A DNA stretch of 18,391 nt from an uncultured Bacilli bacterium (GCA_947628075.1 CANQYF010000017.1:1-18391), one strand, 5' to 3'. Shown: positions 1 through 7,470, numbered from the stretch's first letter. Numbers and translations: made by a program. The notes: a model not told the origin generated them from the letters alone.

Positions 1-321
1 ATGGAAGCGATAAGTAAAGGAGATGAAGTAATGCGAGACATGGTAAAATTCTTAAGTGAATGGACAAGGAAGAGTAACGAAAATGGTTGGGAAAGATATT
101 TAGAAGATGTAAGGTATGAAAGCGAAGAAGCTGGTCGACAAGAAGGTCGACAAGAAGGAATGCAATTAGGAATTCAAAAGGGAAGACAGTTCGGTTTTAA
201 ATCAGGTTTAAAAGAAACAACTAGAAACACAGCTTTAAAGATGAAGAATCGAGGCTATGCAATAGAAGAAATAAGTGAAATAACCAATTTATCCAAAGAA
301 GAAATACTCTCTTTAAAGTAA
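1..321 (+). CDS. Rpn-family nuclease/putative transposase, C-terminal part
   Basis: This is the tail of a gene that most likely begins left of the window; the ATG at base 1 is probably an internal methionine. What remains is the variable C-terminal region typical of Rpn (recombination-promoting nuclease, PD-(D/E)XK, formerly 'putative transposase') proteins. A helical segment is followed by a charged glycine-spaced repeat (EGRQEGMQLGIQKGRQ, residues about 48-63) and a closing small helix-turn-helix-like piece of the type GYAIEEISEITNLSKEEI. The catalytic domain is not visible. Rpn proteins are mobile-element-associated DNA endonucleases; function here is inferred from the tail alone. A perfect 12-base tandem repeat (133-156) encodes GRQE twice. 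A U-tailed hairpin follows. Confidence 0.6.
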   Translation: MEAISKGDEVMRDMVKFLSEWTRKSNENGWERYLEDVRYESEEAGRQEGRQEGMQLGIQKGRQFGFKSGLKETTRNTALKMKNRGYAIEEISEITNLSKEEILSLK

Positions 322-336
322 ATCTTCTTTTTTTTT
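295..336 (+). terminator. Hairpin terminator of the Rpn-type gene
   Basis: AAAGAAGA at 295-302 pairs perfectly with TCTTCTTT at 323-330, followed by more T residues. The loop is long (20 nt) and the left arm lies inside the last codons, so strength is uncertain. Confidence 0.45.
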
Positions 337-355
337 AATTAATAATTTTTATCAA

Positions 356-388
356 TAAAAATGCCTACACTAATTAGGTCTTTTTTTC
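356..388 (+). terminator. Second small terminator before the ZIP gene
   Basis: GCCTA (363-367) pairs with TAGGT (375-379, one G-U). An outer A-run/T-run pairing extends it across a mismatch and seven T residues follow. The short stem makes it a weak but typical intrinsic terminator, in tandem with the one just upstream. Confidence 0.45.
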
Positions 389-411
389 TATATTATTAAT
401 AGGGTGTTTAC

Positions 412-1212
412 ATGATTAATTTTTATATTAATTCAAGCATATACATGCAAGTATTATTAGCTACTATTATGACATGGGCAATCACAGCTTTAGGGGCAGC
501 CATAGTTTATTTTTTTAAGAAAGTTAATGGAACTATTTTAGATGCTATGATGGGCTTATCAGCTGGGGTAATGATTTCTGCTTCTTTTTGGTCTTTATTA
601 AATCCTGCTATTGATTTTGCCAATGAATTAGGGATAAAAGCATGGCTAATAGTGTCTTTAGGATTTTTAATTGGTAGTTTAATACTTATTTTAGGAGACA
701 TATTATTTGGAAAAATTTTAGAAAAAAGAAAGAAAAAAAATATTAAAGGTTTAAAAAGAAGTTTAATGTTAATTTTTTCAATTACACTTCATAACATTCC
801 TGAGGGCTTGGCAATCGGAGTAGCTTTTGGCTCAATTGCTATGGGTGTACCAGGTGCTACTTTAACTTCAGCTTTTATGTTAGCGGTTGGAGTTGGAATT
901 CAAAATTTTCCAGAAGGTACTGCGGTTAGTCTTCCTTTAAGAAGAGAAAATTTTAGTAGAACTAAGTCATTTATATATGGAATGATGAGTGGTATAGTGG
1001 AGCCAATTGCGGGTTTAATTGGTTGTGTGTTAGTTATTTATGTTAGAAATATTTTGCCTTTCTTTTTAAGTTTTGCGGCTGGAGCAATGATTTATGTAGC
1101 GGTAAGTGAACTCATTCCTGAAAGTCAAAATAATAAACATAAAAATCTTATGAGTTTATTTACAATACTTGGCTTTGTGATTATGATGATGCTTGATGTA
1201 GCTTTTAGTTAA
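412..1212 (+). CDS. ZIP-family divalent metal transporter (GufA-like)
   Basis: This 266-residue integral membrane protein is of the ZIP (SLC39-like) family, which moves Zn2+, Fe2+ or Mn2+ into the cytoplasm; the metal cannot be chosen from sequence. The two metal-site helices are clear. One carries LHNIPEGLAIGVAFG (H127, N128, P130, E131) and the next carries GIQNFPEGTAVSLPLR (Q164, N165, P167, E168), with further conserved acidic residues at E197 and E233. This QNFPEG variant is usual in bacterial GufA-type members. About eight hydrophobic segments are visible, and a short basic cytoplasmic loop (residues 104-116) precedes the first metal-site helix. Start ATG 412 follows AGGGTG. It appears monocistronic, with terminators on both sides. 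No metal-repressor operator was recognised upstream. Confidence 0.9.
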   Translation: MINFYINSSIYMQVLLATIMTWAITALGAAIVYFFKKVNGTILDAMMGLSAGVMISASFWSLLNPAIDFANELGIKAWLIVSLGFLIGSLILILGDILFGKILEKRKKKNIKGLKRSLMLIFSITLHNIPEGLAIGVAFGSIAMGVPGATLTSAFMLAVGVGIQNFPEGTAVSLPLRRENFSRTKSFIYGMMSGIVEPIAGLIGCVLVIYVRNILPFFLSFAAGAMIYVAVSELIPESQNNKHKNLMSLFTILGFVIMMMLDVAFS

Positions 1213-1214
1213 AT

Positions 1215-1238
1215 TATGTAGAATTCTACATATTTTTA
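1215..1238 (+). terminator. Palindromic terminator after the ZIP gene
   Basis: An 18-base perfect palindrome (TATGTAGAATTCTACATA, 1215-1232) starts three bases after the stop codon and runs into TTTTT. As RNA it folds with a four-base loop. A protein-binding operator is an alternative reading, but the position and T-run favour termination. Confidence 0.6.
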
Positions 1239-1239
1239 A

Positions 1240-1268
1240 TTGTTTTTAAATATTAAATAAGATAAAAT
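1240..1268 (+). promoter_or_regulatory. Candidate SigA promoter for the first pilin-like gene
   Basis: TTGTTT (1240-1245) and TAAAAT (1263-1268) are separated by 17 bases and lie just upstream of the Shine-Dalgarno site. A perfect TATAAT at 1269-1274 is too close to the start codon to be the likely -10. Confidence 0.4.
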
Positions 1269-1285
1269 TATAATAGGTGGGAGTT

Positions 1286-2251
1286 ATGAATAATAAGGGA
1301 TTTACTTTAGTTGAGTTACTCGCAAGTATTATAATTTTATCTTTAATTTTATTAATTGCAGTACCAAGTATAAATGGTATATCTAGAATAGTAAGATTAA
1401 ATAGTCGAAATAATTTAATTAAAAAGATTGAAACATCTGCCACTAATTATGCTTTTGATACTAAAAAGACTTTAGTATTTGTTGATGAATTAGTCCAAAA
1501 TGGCTATCTAGAATTTGAAGATAATATGGTAATAGATCCTTTAAATAATACTAAACTTAATTGTTACTTAGTAAAAATGAAAAGAGTTAATAATTATTAT
1601 ACTGCTAAATTTATTGATGAAAAAAGTTATGAAATAAATGGCATTTGTGATGAATCTAAAATTAATGAACAACAAGAAGAAATAAATATAAATGTATTAA
1701 GTAATGGAGTTTTAAAAAATGAATTAGATAAATGGTTTACTAGTGAAAGTATAGTATTAAATGCTTATAGTAATAATGTAGAGATTGATTGTAATCTTAA
1801 TCGTTGTAATTGGACAAGTACTAATGGTTATAATAATATTGGAACAGATAATATTGTAATTGACTTAACGGATTTTAATGGGATATTAAAAGGAAAATAT
1901 ACTTTTCAAATGACAAAATATATTGAAGAATCAAATGATGTTCAAAGATATACAAGTAGTATATATTTGAACATAGACAATGAAAAGCCAATTATTTATA
2001 AAGATGAAATAAAAATTACGGAGCCTTATATAGATACTCCTACTAAAGAAGTAACTATAAATGCAAGTGATGGTAATGGCTCAGGAATTAGTGGTTATGC
2101 AATAATTCTAAATGGTAGTGGATGTAATAATGCTAATTATCAAGATGAAAATAAATTTGAAATTAATAAAAATGGTAGGTATTTAGTTTGCGTTAAAGAT
2201 TATGTAAATAATATAAGTAGTGTGTCATTTGATGTTAATCATATTAGTTAG
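1286..2251 (+). CDS. Type IV pilin-like/pseudopilin protein with Ig-like C-terminal domain
   Basis: The protein (321 aa) starts with a class III prepilin signal: a short basic leader MNNKG, the processing site G|FTLVE with the key Glu at +5, and a long hydrophobic helix. This predicts cleavage and methylation by a prepilin peptidase and assembly into a type IV pilus or competence/T2SS-like pseudopilus. The body is much larger than a typical pseudopilin. Its last about 90 residues (EKPIIYKDEIKI onward, with SDGNGSGISGYAI) look like a bacterial Ig-like surface domain. Six cysteines lie outside the helix. I chose ATG 1286 over the in-frame GTG 1277 because AGGTGGGAG (1275-1283) is then a well-placed ribosome site. 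No pilus ATPase, platform protein or peptidase is present in the window, so the assembly partner is unknown. Confidence 0.75.
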   Translation: MNNKGFTLVELLASIIILSLILLIAVPSINGISRIVRLNSRNNLIKKIETSATNYAFDTKKTLVFVDELVQNGYLEFEDNMVIDPLNNTKLNCYLVKMKRVNNYYTAKFIDEKSYEINGICDESKINEQQEEININVLSNGVLKNELDKWFTSESIVLNAYSNNVEIDCNLNRCNWTSTNGYNNIGTDNIVIDLTDFNGILKGKYTFQMTKYIEESNDVQRYTSSIYLNIDNEKPIIYKDEIKITEPYIDTPTKEVTINASDGNGSGISGYAIILNGSGCNNANYQDENKFEINKNGRYLVCVKDYVNNISSVSFDVNHIS

Positions 2252-2280
2252 TTTACTTTGACAAATAAAGTCTTTTATAA

Positions 2281-2309
2281 TTGACATTAATAAATAATTA
2301 TTGTAAGAT
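2281..2309 (+). promoter_or_regulatory. SigA-type promoter of the twin pilin genes
   Basis: A consensus -35 TTGACA (2281-2286) and a -10 TAAGAT (2304-2309) are separated by 17 bases. It lies 28 bases upstream of the ATG at 2337, so the twin pilin genes can be transcribed apart from the larger pilin gene before them, which has no visible terminator. Confidence 0.7.
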
Positions 2310-2336
2310 TATTTTAGAGAATAGAGGTGAAGTTTG

Positions 2337-2876
2337 ATGAAAACTTTTAAAGATAGAAGAGGGTTTACATTAATTGAATTATTAGCTGTAATAGTTGTAC
2401 TTGCAATAGTTATGGTTTTAGCCACTACAACGGTTTTACCATTAATGACTAGTGCCAGAAAAAAAACTTTTGTTTTAGAGGCCAATGCTGCCAGAGAAAC
2501 AGCATCACAAGTTGTAAGTTTAATTGCTATTGGTACAACTGATGGATTAAATATAGAGGGTAGCAAAGCTGCTGATTACCAAGCCAATGCTGATAAAACA
2601 GCGTATTGCTTTAGTTTAAAATTTTTAGCTAAGACTGGACTTTGGAAAAAAGATTTAAAATATGTTGATGATAAAGATGGAACAGTAACCCCTGAATATG
2701 AAGGAAAAGTAGTTGTTAAATCTGATTCTTCAGATAGCAATAAATATACATATACTATAACAATGCATAATAAATCTTTATATATACCTAGTATTAATGG
2801 TACAGTAGAAGAAAAAAATGTAGAAAATTATGGTACTCAAGATGGATTCGGTTGTACAGAAAATGATGTGAAGTAA
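2337..2876 (+). CDS. Type IV pilin-like protein, first of twin pair
   Basis: This 179-residue prepilin has leader MKTFKDRRG, then the processing site G|FTLIE and the hydrophobic helix LLAVIVVLAIVMVLATTTVL. The C-terminal domain is predicted extracellular; it has two cysteines (YCFSLK and FGCTEND) placed as a possible disulfide, and a beta-rich segment (KVVVKSD, YTYTITMHNKSLYI). Family knowledge makes it a pilin or pseudopilin subunit; the specific system is unknown. The ATG at 2337 is preferred over TTG 2334 because GAGGTGA (2324-2330) is better spaced. It is followed two bases later by a second pilin gene whose N-terminal helix is nearly identical, indicating duplication. Confidence 0.75.
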   Translation: MKTFKDRRGFTLIELLAVIVVLAIVMVLATTTVLPLMTSARKKTFVLEANAARETASQVVSLIAIGTTDGLNIEGSKAADYQANADKTAYCFSLKFLAKTGLWKKDLKYVDDKDGTVTPEYEGKVVVKSDSSDSNKYTYTITMHNKSLYIPSINGTVEEKNVENYGTQDGFGCTENDVK

Positions 2877-2878
2877 TT

Positions 2879-3361
2879 ATGAAAGATAAACGTGGTTTTA
2901 CATTAATTGAACTTTTAGCTGTAATCGTAGTACTTGCCATAGTTATGGTTTTAGCTGTCACTACAGTTTTACCAATGATGGGTCAATCGCGGGAGAAAGC
3001 TTTTCGAATTGAGGCTACTAATGCAGTAAAGTATGCCGGTGATGCTTATGATTTATTTAATCTTGGTGAAATAGATATAAATAAAGATTCCACTAAAAGT
3101 TGTTATAATTCTACAACGAATAAAATGTGTTTTACAATTGATGAATTAATAGATTTACAATTATATCAAGTTGATAAAGGCATTTTCTTAGGAAAAGTAG
3201 ATATTGATTTAACCAATAGAAATCAACCTATTTATACATTATATTTTAAGAAAAATGATGAATTTAGAATTGTTGGGGAACAATTTAATACTTACGTTGA
3301 TTATGGGGAATTAAATAACGCAGCTTGGGACAATAAATATAATTCATGTACATGTAGTTAA
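2879..3361 (+). CDS. Type IV pilin-like protein, second of twin pair
   Basis: This 160-residue prepilin has leader MKDKRG, cleavage site G|FTLIE and helix LLAVIVVLAIVMVLAVTTVL, which differs from its upstream twin by very few residues. The remaining 120 residues do not obviously resemble the twin. Four cysteines occur, two spaced nine residues apart (SCYNSTTNKMC) and two at the very end (SCTCS), suggesting disulfide-stabilised folding outside the cell. It starts two bases after the preceding stop with only a weak ribosome site (GTGAAG), so translational coupling is likely. A strong terminator closes the operon. Confidence 0.75.
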   Translation: MKDKRGFTLIELLAVIVVLAIVMVLAVTTVLPMMGQSREKAFRIEATNAVKYAGDAYDLFNLGEIDINKDSTKSCYNSTTNKMCFTIDELIDLQLYQVDKGIFLGKVDIDLTNRNQPIYTLYFKKNDEFRIVGEQFNTYVDYGELNNAAWDNKYNSCTCS

Positions 3362-3385
3362 AGATGATTAATCATCTTTTTTTCT
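3360..3385 (+). terminator. Strong terminator of the pilin operon
   Basis: AAAGATGATT (3360-3369) is followed directly by AATCATCTTT (3370-3379), a perfect 20-base palindrome overlapping the stop codon, and then by a T-run. Confidence 0.8.
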
Positions 3386-3396
3386 TGGTAATATTT

Positions 3397-3405
3397 TGAT
3401 ATAAT
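3397..3405 (+). promoter_or_regulatory. Extended -10 promoter of nfo
   Basis: TGATATAAT matches an extended -10 (TGnTATAAT) exactly. No convincing -35 lies upstream because that position is occupied by the T-run of the pilin terminator. The predicted start leaves a leader of about 30 nt. Confidence 0.6.
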
Positions 3406-3441
3406 GAAACTAGGATTTATATCCTTTAGAAAGTGGTAAAA

Positions 3442-4344
3442 ATGATTATTGGAAGTCATGTACATTTTAATAATGAACAAATATTAGGAGCAACTAAAGA
3501 GGCGATTAGTTATGGTGCAAATGCTTTTATGTTATATACTGGGGCACCTCAAAATACGCAAAGAAGTGCTATTAATAAAACATATATAGAAGAAGCTTTA
3601 AAGTTAATGCAAGAAAATAACATTGATTTAAACAATGTTATTTGTCATGCTCCCTATATAATAAATCTTGCTAATAAAGAAAAAATAGATAGCTGGAATT
3701 TTTCTATCAGTTTTTTAAAAAGAGAAATTCAAAGATGTGAAGAATTAAATATTAAGTATATTGTTTTACACCCAGGTAGCAGTGTAAATTTATCCAAAGA
3801 AGAAGGAATACAAAATATAATTGAGGCTTTAAATTATGTAATTAATCCTCAAGATAAATGTATGATTATTTTAGAAACAATGGCAGGTAAAGGTAGTGAA
3901 TGTGGAGCTACATTAGAAGAAATAAAAGCCATTATTGATGGAGTAAATAGCGATAATATTGGAGTATGTCTTGATACTTGTCATTTAAATGATGCAGGTT
4001 ATGACATGCAAAATTTTGATGATTTTCTCGATGAGTTTGATAAAATAATTGGTCTTGAAAGAGTAAAATGTATTCATATAAATGATAGTAAGAATCCTGT
4101 AAATAGTCATAAAGATCGTCATGCAAATATTGGCTATGGTTATATTGGATTTCCGACTCTTATTAAAATAGTTAATAATAATAGAATAAAAGATGTTCCT
4201 AAAATATTAGAAACACCTTATATAAATAAAAATGATAATGAAAAAGAATTAGTTTATCCACCTTATAAATTTGAAATTGCCATGTTGAAAAGTGGACAGT
4301 TTAATGAAAATTTATTCAATGATATAAGAGAGTATTATAAATAG
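3442..4344 (+). CDS. nfo: Deoxyribonuclease IV (endonuclease IV, AP endonuclease)
   Basis: Nfo cleaves DNA 5' of abasic sites and removes 3'-blocking groups in base excision repair. This is a 300-residue AP endonuclease family 2 TIM barrel of normal length. All nine trinuclear zinc ligands known for the family can be placed: H69 (CHAPY), H110 (LHPGS), E145 (LETMAGKG), D178 and H181 (CLDTCH), H212 (IHINDSK), D225 and H227 (DRHANIG) and E257 (LETPY). ATG 3442 is preferred to the in-frame GTG 3433 because GAAAGTGG then serves as ribosome site. The gene is convergent with a DUF2624-like gene, the same pairing known in Bacillus (yqfS/yqfT). The last ten bases overlap that gene. Confidence 0.95.
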   Translation: MIIGSHVHFNNEQILGATKEAISYGANAFMLYTGAPQNTQRSAINKTYIEEALKLMQENNIDLNNVICHAPYIINLANKEKIDSWNFSISFLKREIQRCEELNIKYIVLHPGSSVNLSKEEGIQNIIEALNYVINPQDKCMIILETMAGKGSECGATLEEIKAIIDGVNSDNIGVCLDTCHLNDAGYDMQNFDDFLDEFDKIIGLERVKCIHINDSKNPVNSHKDRHANIGYGYIGFPTLIKIVNNNRIKDVPKILETPYINKNDNEKELVYPPYKFEIAMLKSGQFNENLFNDIREYYK

Positions 4345-4595
4345 TTAGAATATTTTTGAAAATATTCACTAAAAACTTTAGTTATTTTGCTAAAGTTTTC
4401 TTTTGTATAATGATCTTTATAACGTTCAATATTAAAAAGTTGAGGATTAGCTAAAAAAGATTGATAATTTTTTTTCACAAAATCATAAGTAAAATCTAAT
4501 TCTTCATTTGATAAATGAATATCTTTGCTAATTGCAAAATTATTAATATCCTCTTTAGTCATTCTATTTATATATCTTTCAATTAGATTAAACAT
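4335..4595 (-). CDS. DUF2624-like small protein
   Basis: This 86-residue acidic/aromatic, probably helical cytoplasmic protein has no membrane segment or cysteine. Motifs such as MTKEDINNFAISKDIHLSNEE and a C-terminal FSKITKVFSEYFQKY fit DUF2624, whose Bacillus member YqfT is also encoded next to the endonuclease IV gene. I infer the family from length, N-terminal pattern and this neighbourhood, not from a search. The molecular function of DUF2624 is unknown to me. The ATG is preceded by TAGGTGAT (4606-4599 on the minus strand), a good ribosome site. Its 3' end overlaps nfo by ten bases, and its coding sequence carries the nfo terminator hairpin, which constrains its codons. Confidence 0.65.
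   Translation of the reverse strand: MFNLIERYINRMTKEDINNFAISKDIHLSNEELDFTYDFVKKNYQSFLANPQLFNIERYKDHYTKENFSKITKVFSEYFQKYSNYL
4372..4404 (+). terminator. nfo terminator inside the convergent gene
   Basis: AAAACTTTAG (4372-4381) pairs perfectly with CTAAAGTTTT (4390-4399) across an 8-base loop and is followed by CTTTTG. A second dyad, GAATATTTT/AAAATATTC at 4348-4367, precedes it. Both lie within the opposite-strand coding sequence. Confidence 0.6.
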
Positions 4596-4678
4596 AATAT
4601 CACCTACTAATAATTTATGATTAATTCGAAAAATGAATACTAAACTTTAGATATTCCATAATAATATTGGTGGAGTTT

Positions 4679-6613
4679 ATGAAAAAGTATTTAATTATTA
4701 TAATTATTTTTATGATATTTGGTTTTCGAATTACTTATTTAAATATTCATGATAAAGATATGTATAAAGAAAAACTAAATAATAAAATAAATAACTATGT
4801 TTATAGTAAAAGTGCTCCACGGGGAAGAATAATTGATCGAAATGGAAATGTTTTAGTAGATAATAAAGGCATTAAAACTATTTATTATACTAAATTAAAA
4901 GGTATAACAGGAAAAGAAGAGTTAGAAATAGCTACTAAATTAGCCAATATTTTAGATGTTGAAATTAATGATAATAGTTTAAAAAACTATTGGTTAATAA
5001 AAAATAATAATGGGGACTTTTTAATTACGGAGGAAGAATGGCAATTATATGAAGAAAGAAAAATATCAAGTCAAGAACTTAAAGATTTAAAAAATTCCCG
5101 AATATCTGTTGAGATGCTAGATAATTTAAGTGCTTTAGATAAAGAAATTGCTACTATATATAGTCTTATGAATAAGGGATATTCTTATGAAAAAAAAGAA
5201 ATAATAAAAAATATTGATGATCAAGTCTATACTGAAATTATAGATAGTAATATAAAAGGAATAACGACTGAACTATCATGGGAAAGAGTTTATAATTATG
5301 GGGAAGTATTAAAAGATATTTTTGGTACTGTTGGAGCTATACCTGAAGAAAAGAAAGAGCAATATTTAGAGTCTGGTTATAATCTTGATGATATAGTGGG
5401 GCTTTCTTATTTAGAATTATATTATGAAGATTATTTAAAAGGAGAAAAAGATTTATATAAAGTAAATAATGATAATACTTTAAGTTTAATAAAAGAGGGA
5501 CATAAAGGGAATGATTTAATTTTATCTATTGATATAAATGCCCAGTTAGAATTAGAAAGATTAATTAAAGAAAATATTATAAATGCGAAAAAAAAGGCGA
5601 ATACTGATTATTTTAGTGAAATGTATAGTATTGTTGGTAATCCTAAAACTGGAGAAATAATTGCCTTTAGTGGTCAAAAATTAATAAATTATGGTGATGA
5701 TATAACTTTTAAAAATATGAATACTAATTTAATAAATACTTCTTATACAGTGGGGTCTGTAGTAAAAATGGCAACTTTAAGTACCGGATATAAATATAAT
5801 GTTATCGATATTGGTTCCAGTGAAGTTGATAGTTGCATTAAATTATATCAAGTACCTATGAAATGCAGTTATAAAAGTTTAGGCAAAGTTAATGATTTAA
5901 CAGCGATTAGTAAAAGTAGTAATTATTATCAGTTTAAAATTGCTATTGGTCTTACGGGAAATACTTATAAATATAATATGAAATTATCTACCACTAACGA
6001 TGATTTTCAAAAATTTAGAGAAACTTTTAAAGAATATGGTTTAGGATCATTAACAAATATTGATTTAACAAATGAAACTCCAGGTATAATTGGTAAAGAT
6101 GTTCAAAGTGATTTATTACTAAATTTAAGTATAGGTCAGTATGATACTTATACACCGGTTGAATTATTTCAATATGTAAATACTATTGCCAGTCATGGTG
6201 AAAAAAGAAAACCTCAACTTATGAAACAAATTGTGGGGGATACTATAATTAATAATCAATATGAAATAGTTAGTAGAGTTAGTTTAGAAAGTAAATATCT
6301 GGATAGATTACAAGAAGCAATGCATTTAGCTACTACGGGAGGGACAGCTAGAAATTATATTTTAAGTAAATATAATCCTGCTGGAAAAACCGGAACAAGT
6401 GAAACTTTTATTGATACTAATAATGATGGCATAATGGATACGAAAACCACTTCGATTGCTTTTGTTGGCTATGCTCCTTATGATAATCCTATGTATAGTG
6501 TAGTGGTTCTAGCTCCAAATATTTATGTTGAAAAAGAATATAATTATAGTAAAGTTTATATTACTAGATACATTTCCCAAGGTATTACTAACTTTTTATT
6601 TGAAAATATGTAA
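4679..6613 (+). CDS. Class B penicillin-binding protein (PBP2-like transpeptidase)
   Basis: This D,D-transpeptidase cross-links peptidoglycan. The 644-residue protein has an N-terminal membrane anchor (residues about 4-20), then the dimerisation/pedestal domain with the conserved APRGRIIDRNG segment (residues about 46-56), then the catalytic domain. The three penicilloyl-enzyme motifs are present: SVVK (S360, K363), SSN (413-415) and KTG (570-572, in PAGKTGTSET). No PASTA domains are seen. The segment VGLSYLELYYEDYLKG matches PBP2/MrdA-type proteins. ATG 4679 follows GGTGGAG, so it is preferred to the upstream TTG. The next gene, rpmG, has its promoter inside this gene's end. A PBP-rpmG pairing is known in other Bacillota (for example near staphylococcal pbp3), supporting an elongation-type PBP2/PbpA role over a septal one. 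Confidence 0.88.
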   Translation: MKKYLIIIIIFMIFGFRITYLNIHDKDMYKEKLNNKINNYVYSKSAPRGRIIDRNGNVLVDNKGIKTIYYTKLKGITGKEELEIATKLANILDVEINDNSLKNYWLIKNNNGDFLITEEEWQLYEERKISSQELKDLKNSRISVEMLDNLSALDKEIATIYSLMNKGYSYEKKEIIKNIDDQVYTEIIDSNIKGITTELSWERVYNYGEVLKDIFGTVGAIPEEKKEQYLESGYNLDDIVGLSYLELYYEDYLKGEKDLYKVNNDNTLSLIKEGHKGNDLILSIDINAQLELERLIKENIINAKKKANTDYFSEMYSIVGNPKTGEIIAFSGQKLINYGDDITFKNMNTNLINTSYTVGSVVKMATLSTGYKYNVIDIGSSEVDSCIKLYQVPMKCSYKSLGKVNDLTAISKSSNYYQFKIAIGLTGNTYKYNMKLSTTNDDFQKFRETFKEYGLGSLTNIDLTNETPGIIGKDVQSDLLLNLSIGQYDTYTPVELFQYVNTIASHGEKRKPQLMKQIVGDTIINNQYEIVSRVSLESKYLDRLQEAMHLATTGGTARNYILSKYNPAGKTGTSETFIDTNNDGIMDTKTTSIAFVGYAPYDNPMYSVVVLAPNIYVEKEYNYSKVYITRYISQGITNFLFENM

Positions 6614-6627
6614 AAGTTTGGTATAAT
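6600..6627 (+). promoter_or_regulatory. Promoter of rpmG-efp
   Basis: TTGAAA (6600-6605) and an extended -10 TGGTATAAT (6619-6627) have a 16-base spacer and overlap the end of the penicillin-binding protein gene. The perfect TATAAT and extension suggest strong expression, as expected for ribosomal and translation-factor genes. Confidence 0.75.
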
Positions 6628-6656
6628 AGTAGAGAAATTGGTGAGGAGGATTTTAG

Positions 6657-6821
6657 ATGGCTAAAAATGAAAATCGTAATTTTGTTAATATGAGATGTAC
6701 TGAATGTGGTTCTGAATTACGTCCAACAAGTAAAAACAAAAAAAATAATCCTGAACGTTTAGAAATAAAAAAATATTGTCCTAAATGTCGTAAAAGTGTT
6801 GTAGCAAAAGAAAAAAAATAG
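6657..6821 (+). CDS. rpmG: 50S ribosomal protein L33
   Basis: This 54-residue protein of the large ribosomal subunit is clearly identified by the MRCTECGSE start of the fold, the NPERLEIKKYCPKCRK core and the Lys-rich tail. Both zinc-ribbon pairs are intact (C14-x2-C17 and C41-x2-C44), so this is the zinc-binding (C+) paralogue rather than the zinc-free form made under zinc starvation in many Bacillota. The ribosome site is strong (GTGAGGAGG, 6641-6649). Elongation factor P follows after 30 bases, apparently in the same transcript. Confidence 0.95.
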   Translation: MAKNENRNFVNMRCTECGSELRPTSKNKKNNPERLEIKKYCPKCRKSVVAKEKK

Positions 6822-6851
6822 AACTTATCTATTTAAGAAAGGAGTATGAAC

Positions 6852-7412
6852 ATGAACATTAATATTAATGATATTAAAAATGGCATGACTGTTATTATTG
6901 ATGGTAATTTATGTTTAATTCAAGAATTTCAACATGTAAAACCTGGTAAGGGTCCTGCTTTTGTAAGAATAAAATTAAAAAATTTAAGAACAGGATCAAT
7001 AGTTGAACAAACTTTTAACACTAATATTAAAATAACAAGAGCACATATTGAAAAAACGAAAGTTCAATATTTGTATACAAGTGGTGATAATTTTGTTTTC
7101 ATGAATAATGAAACATATGAACAAATTGAAGTTTCAAAGAAGATTTTAGGTGAAGATGCCGACTTTATTAAAGAAGGTATTGATATTTCAATCGATTTTT
7201 ATGAAGGTGAAATTATTGGTATAACATTACCTGAAAAAGTAGAATATACAGTTACGGAAACAGTACCAGCTGTAAAAGGCAATACTGCCACTAATGCTCA
7301 AAAAGATGCCACAATAGAAACTGGGAAAGTAATAAAAGTCCCTTTATTTATAAATGAAGGCGAGAAAATACTAGTATCTACCAGTGATGGTAAATATGCA
7401 GGAAGAGCTTAG
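6852..7412 (+). CDS. efp: Translation elongation factor P
   Basis: EF-P binds between the P and E sites and relieves ribosome stalling at polyproline stretches. The 186-residue protein shows the N-terminal KOW-like domain with HVKPGKGPAFVRIKLKNLRTG, followed by two OB domains (the middle one near EQIEVSKKILGED, the last beginning near ETVPAVKGNT). The tip residue of the beta3-beta4 loop is lysine (K33 in PGKGPA), the residue modified in EF-P of many bacteria. The modification enzyme cannot be judged from this window. ATG 6852 is chosen over ATG 6846 because AAAGGAG (6838-6844) would otherwise sit directly against the start codon. It is co-transcribed with rpmG and closed by a terminator overlapping the stop. 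Confidence 0.95.
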   Translation: MNININDIKNGMTVIIDGNLCLIQEFQHVKPGKGPAFVRIKLKNLRTGSIVEQTFNTNIKITRAHIEKTKVQYLYTSGDNFVFMNNETYEQIEVSKKILGEDADFIKEGIDISIDFYEGEIIGITLPEKVEYTVTETVPAVKGNTATNAQKDATIETGKVIKVPLFINEGEKILVSTSDGKYAGRA

Positions 7413-7423
7413 GCTCTTTTTTA
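7403..7423 (+). terminator. efp terminator
   Basis: AAGAGC (7403-7408) and GCTCTT (7413-7418) form a six-pair stem with loop TTAG, followed by TTTT. The stop codon lies in the loop. Confidence 0.75.
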
Positions 7424-7435
7424 GTTGTGAGCATC

Positions 7436-7464
7436 TTGACAAAATTAATTTATTAAGTTACAAT
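7436..7464 (+). promoter_or_regulatory. Strong SigA promoter of the candidate RNA gene
   Basis: A consensus TTGACA (7436-7441) and TACAAT (7459-7464) have an exact 17-base spacer. The predicted start is near 7471. No protein start with a ribosome site follows before the terminator at 7731-7764. Confidence 0.75.
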
Positions 7465-7470
7465 AAAATT

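Noticed and set aside
507..701. Open frame on the minus strand inside the ZIP gene (similar ones at 1246-1443, 2309-2566, 3932-4126, 14285-14491)
   Set aside because: No ribosome sites, improbable compositions, and they lie antisense to clear genes; the same holds for the plus-strand frame at 10669-10854 inside gerA.
1269..1274. Perfect TATAAT before the first pilin-like gene
   Set aside because: It would start transcription inside or after the ribosome site; TAAAAT at 1263-1268 with a 17-base spaced TTGTTT fits better.
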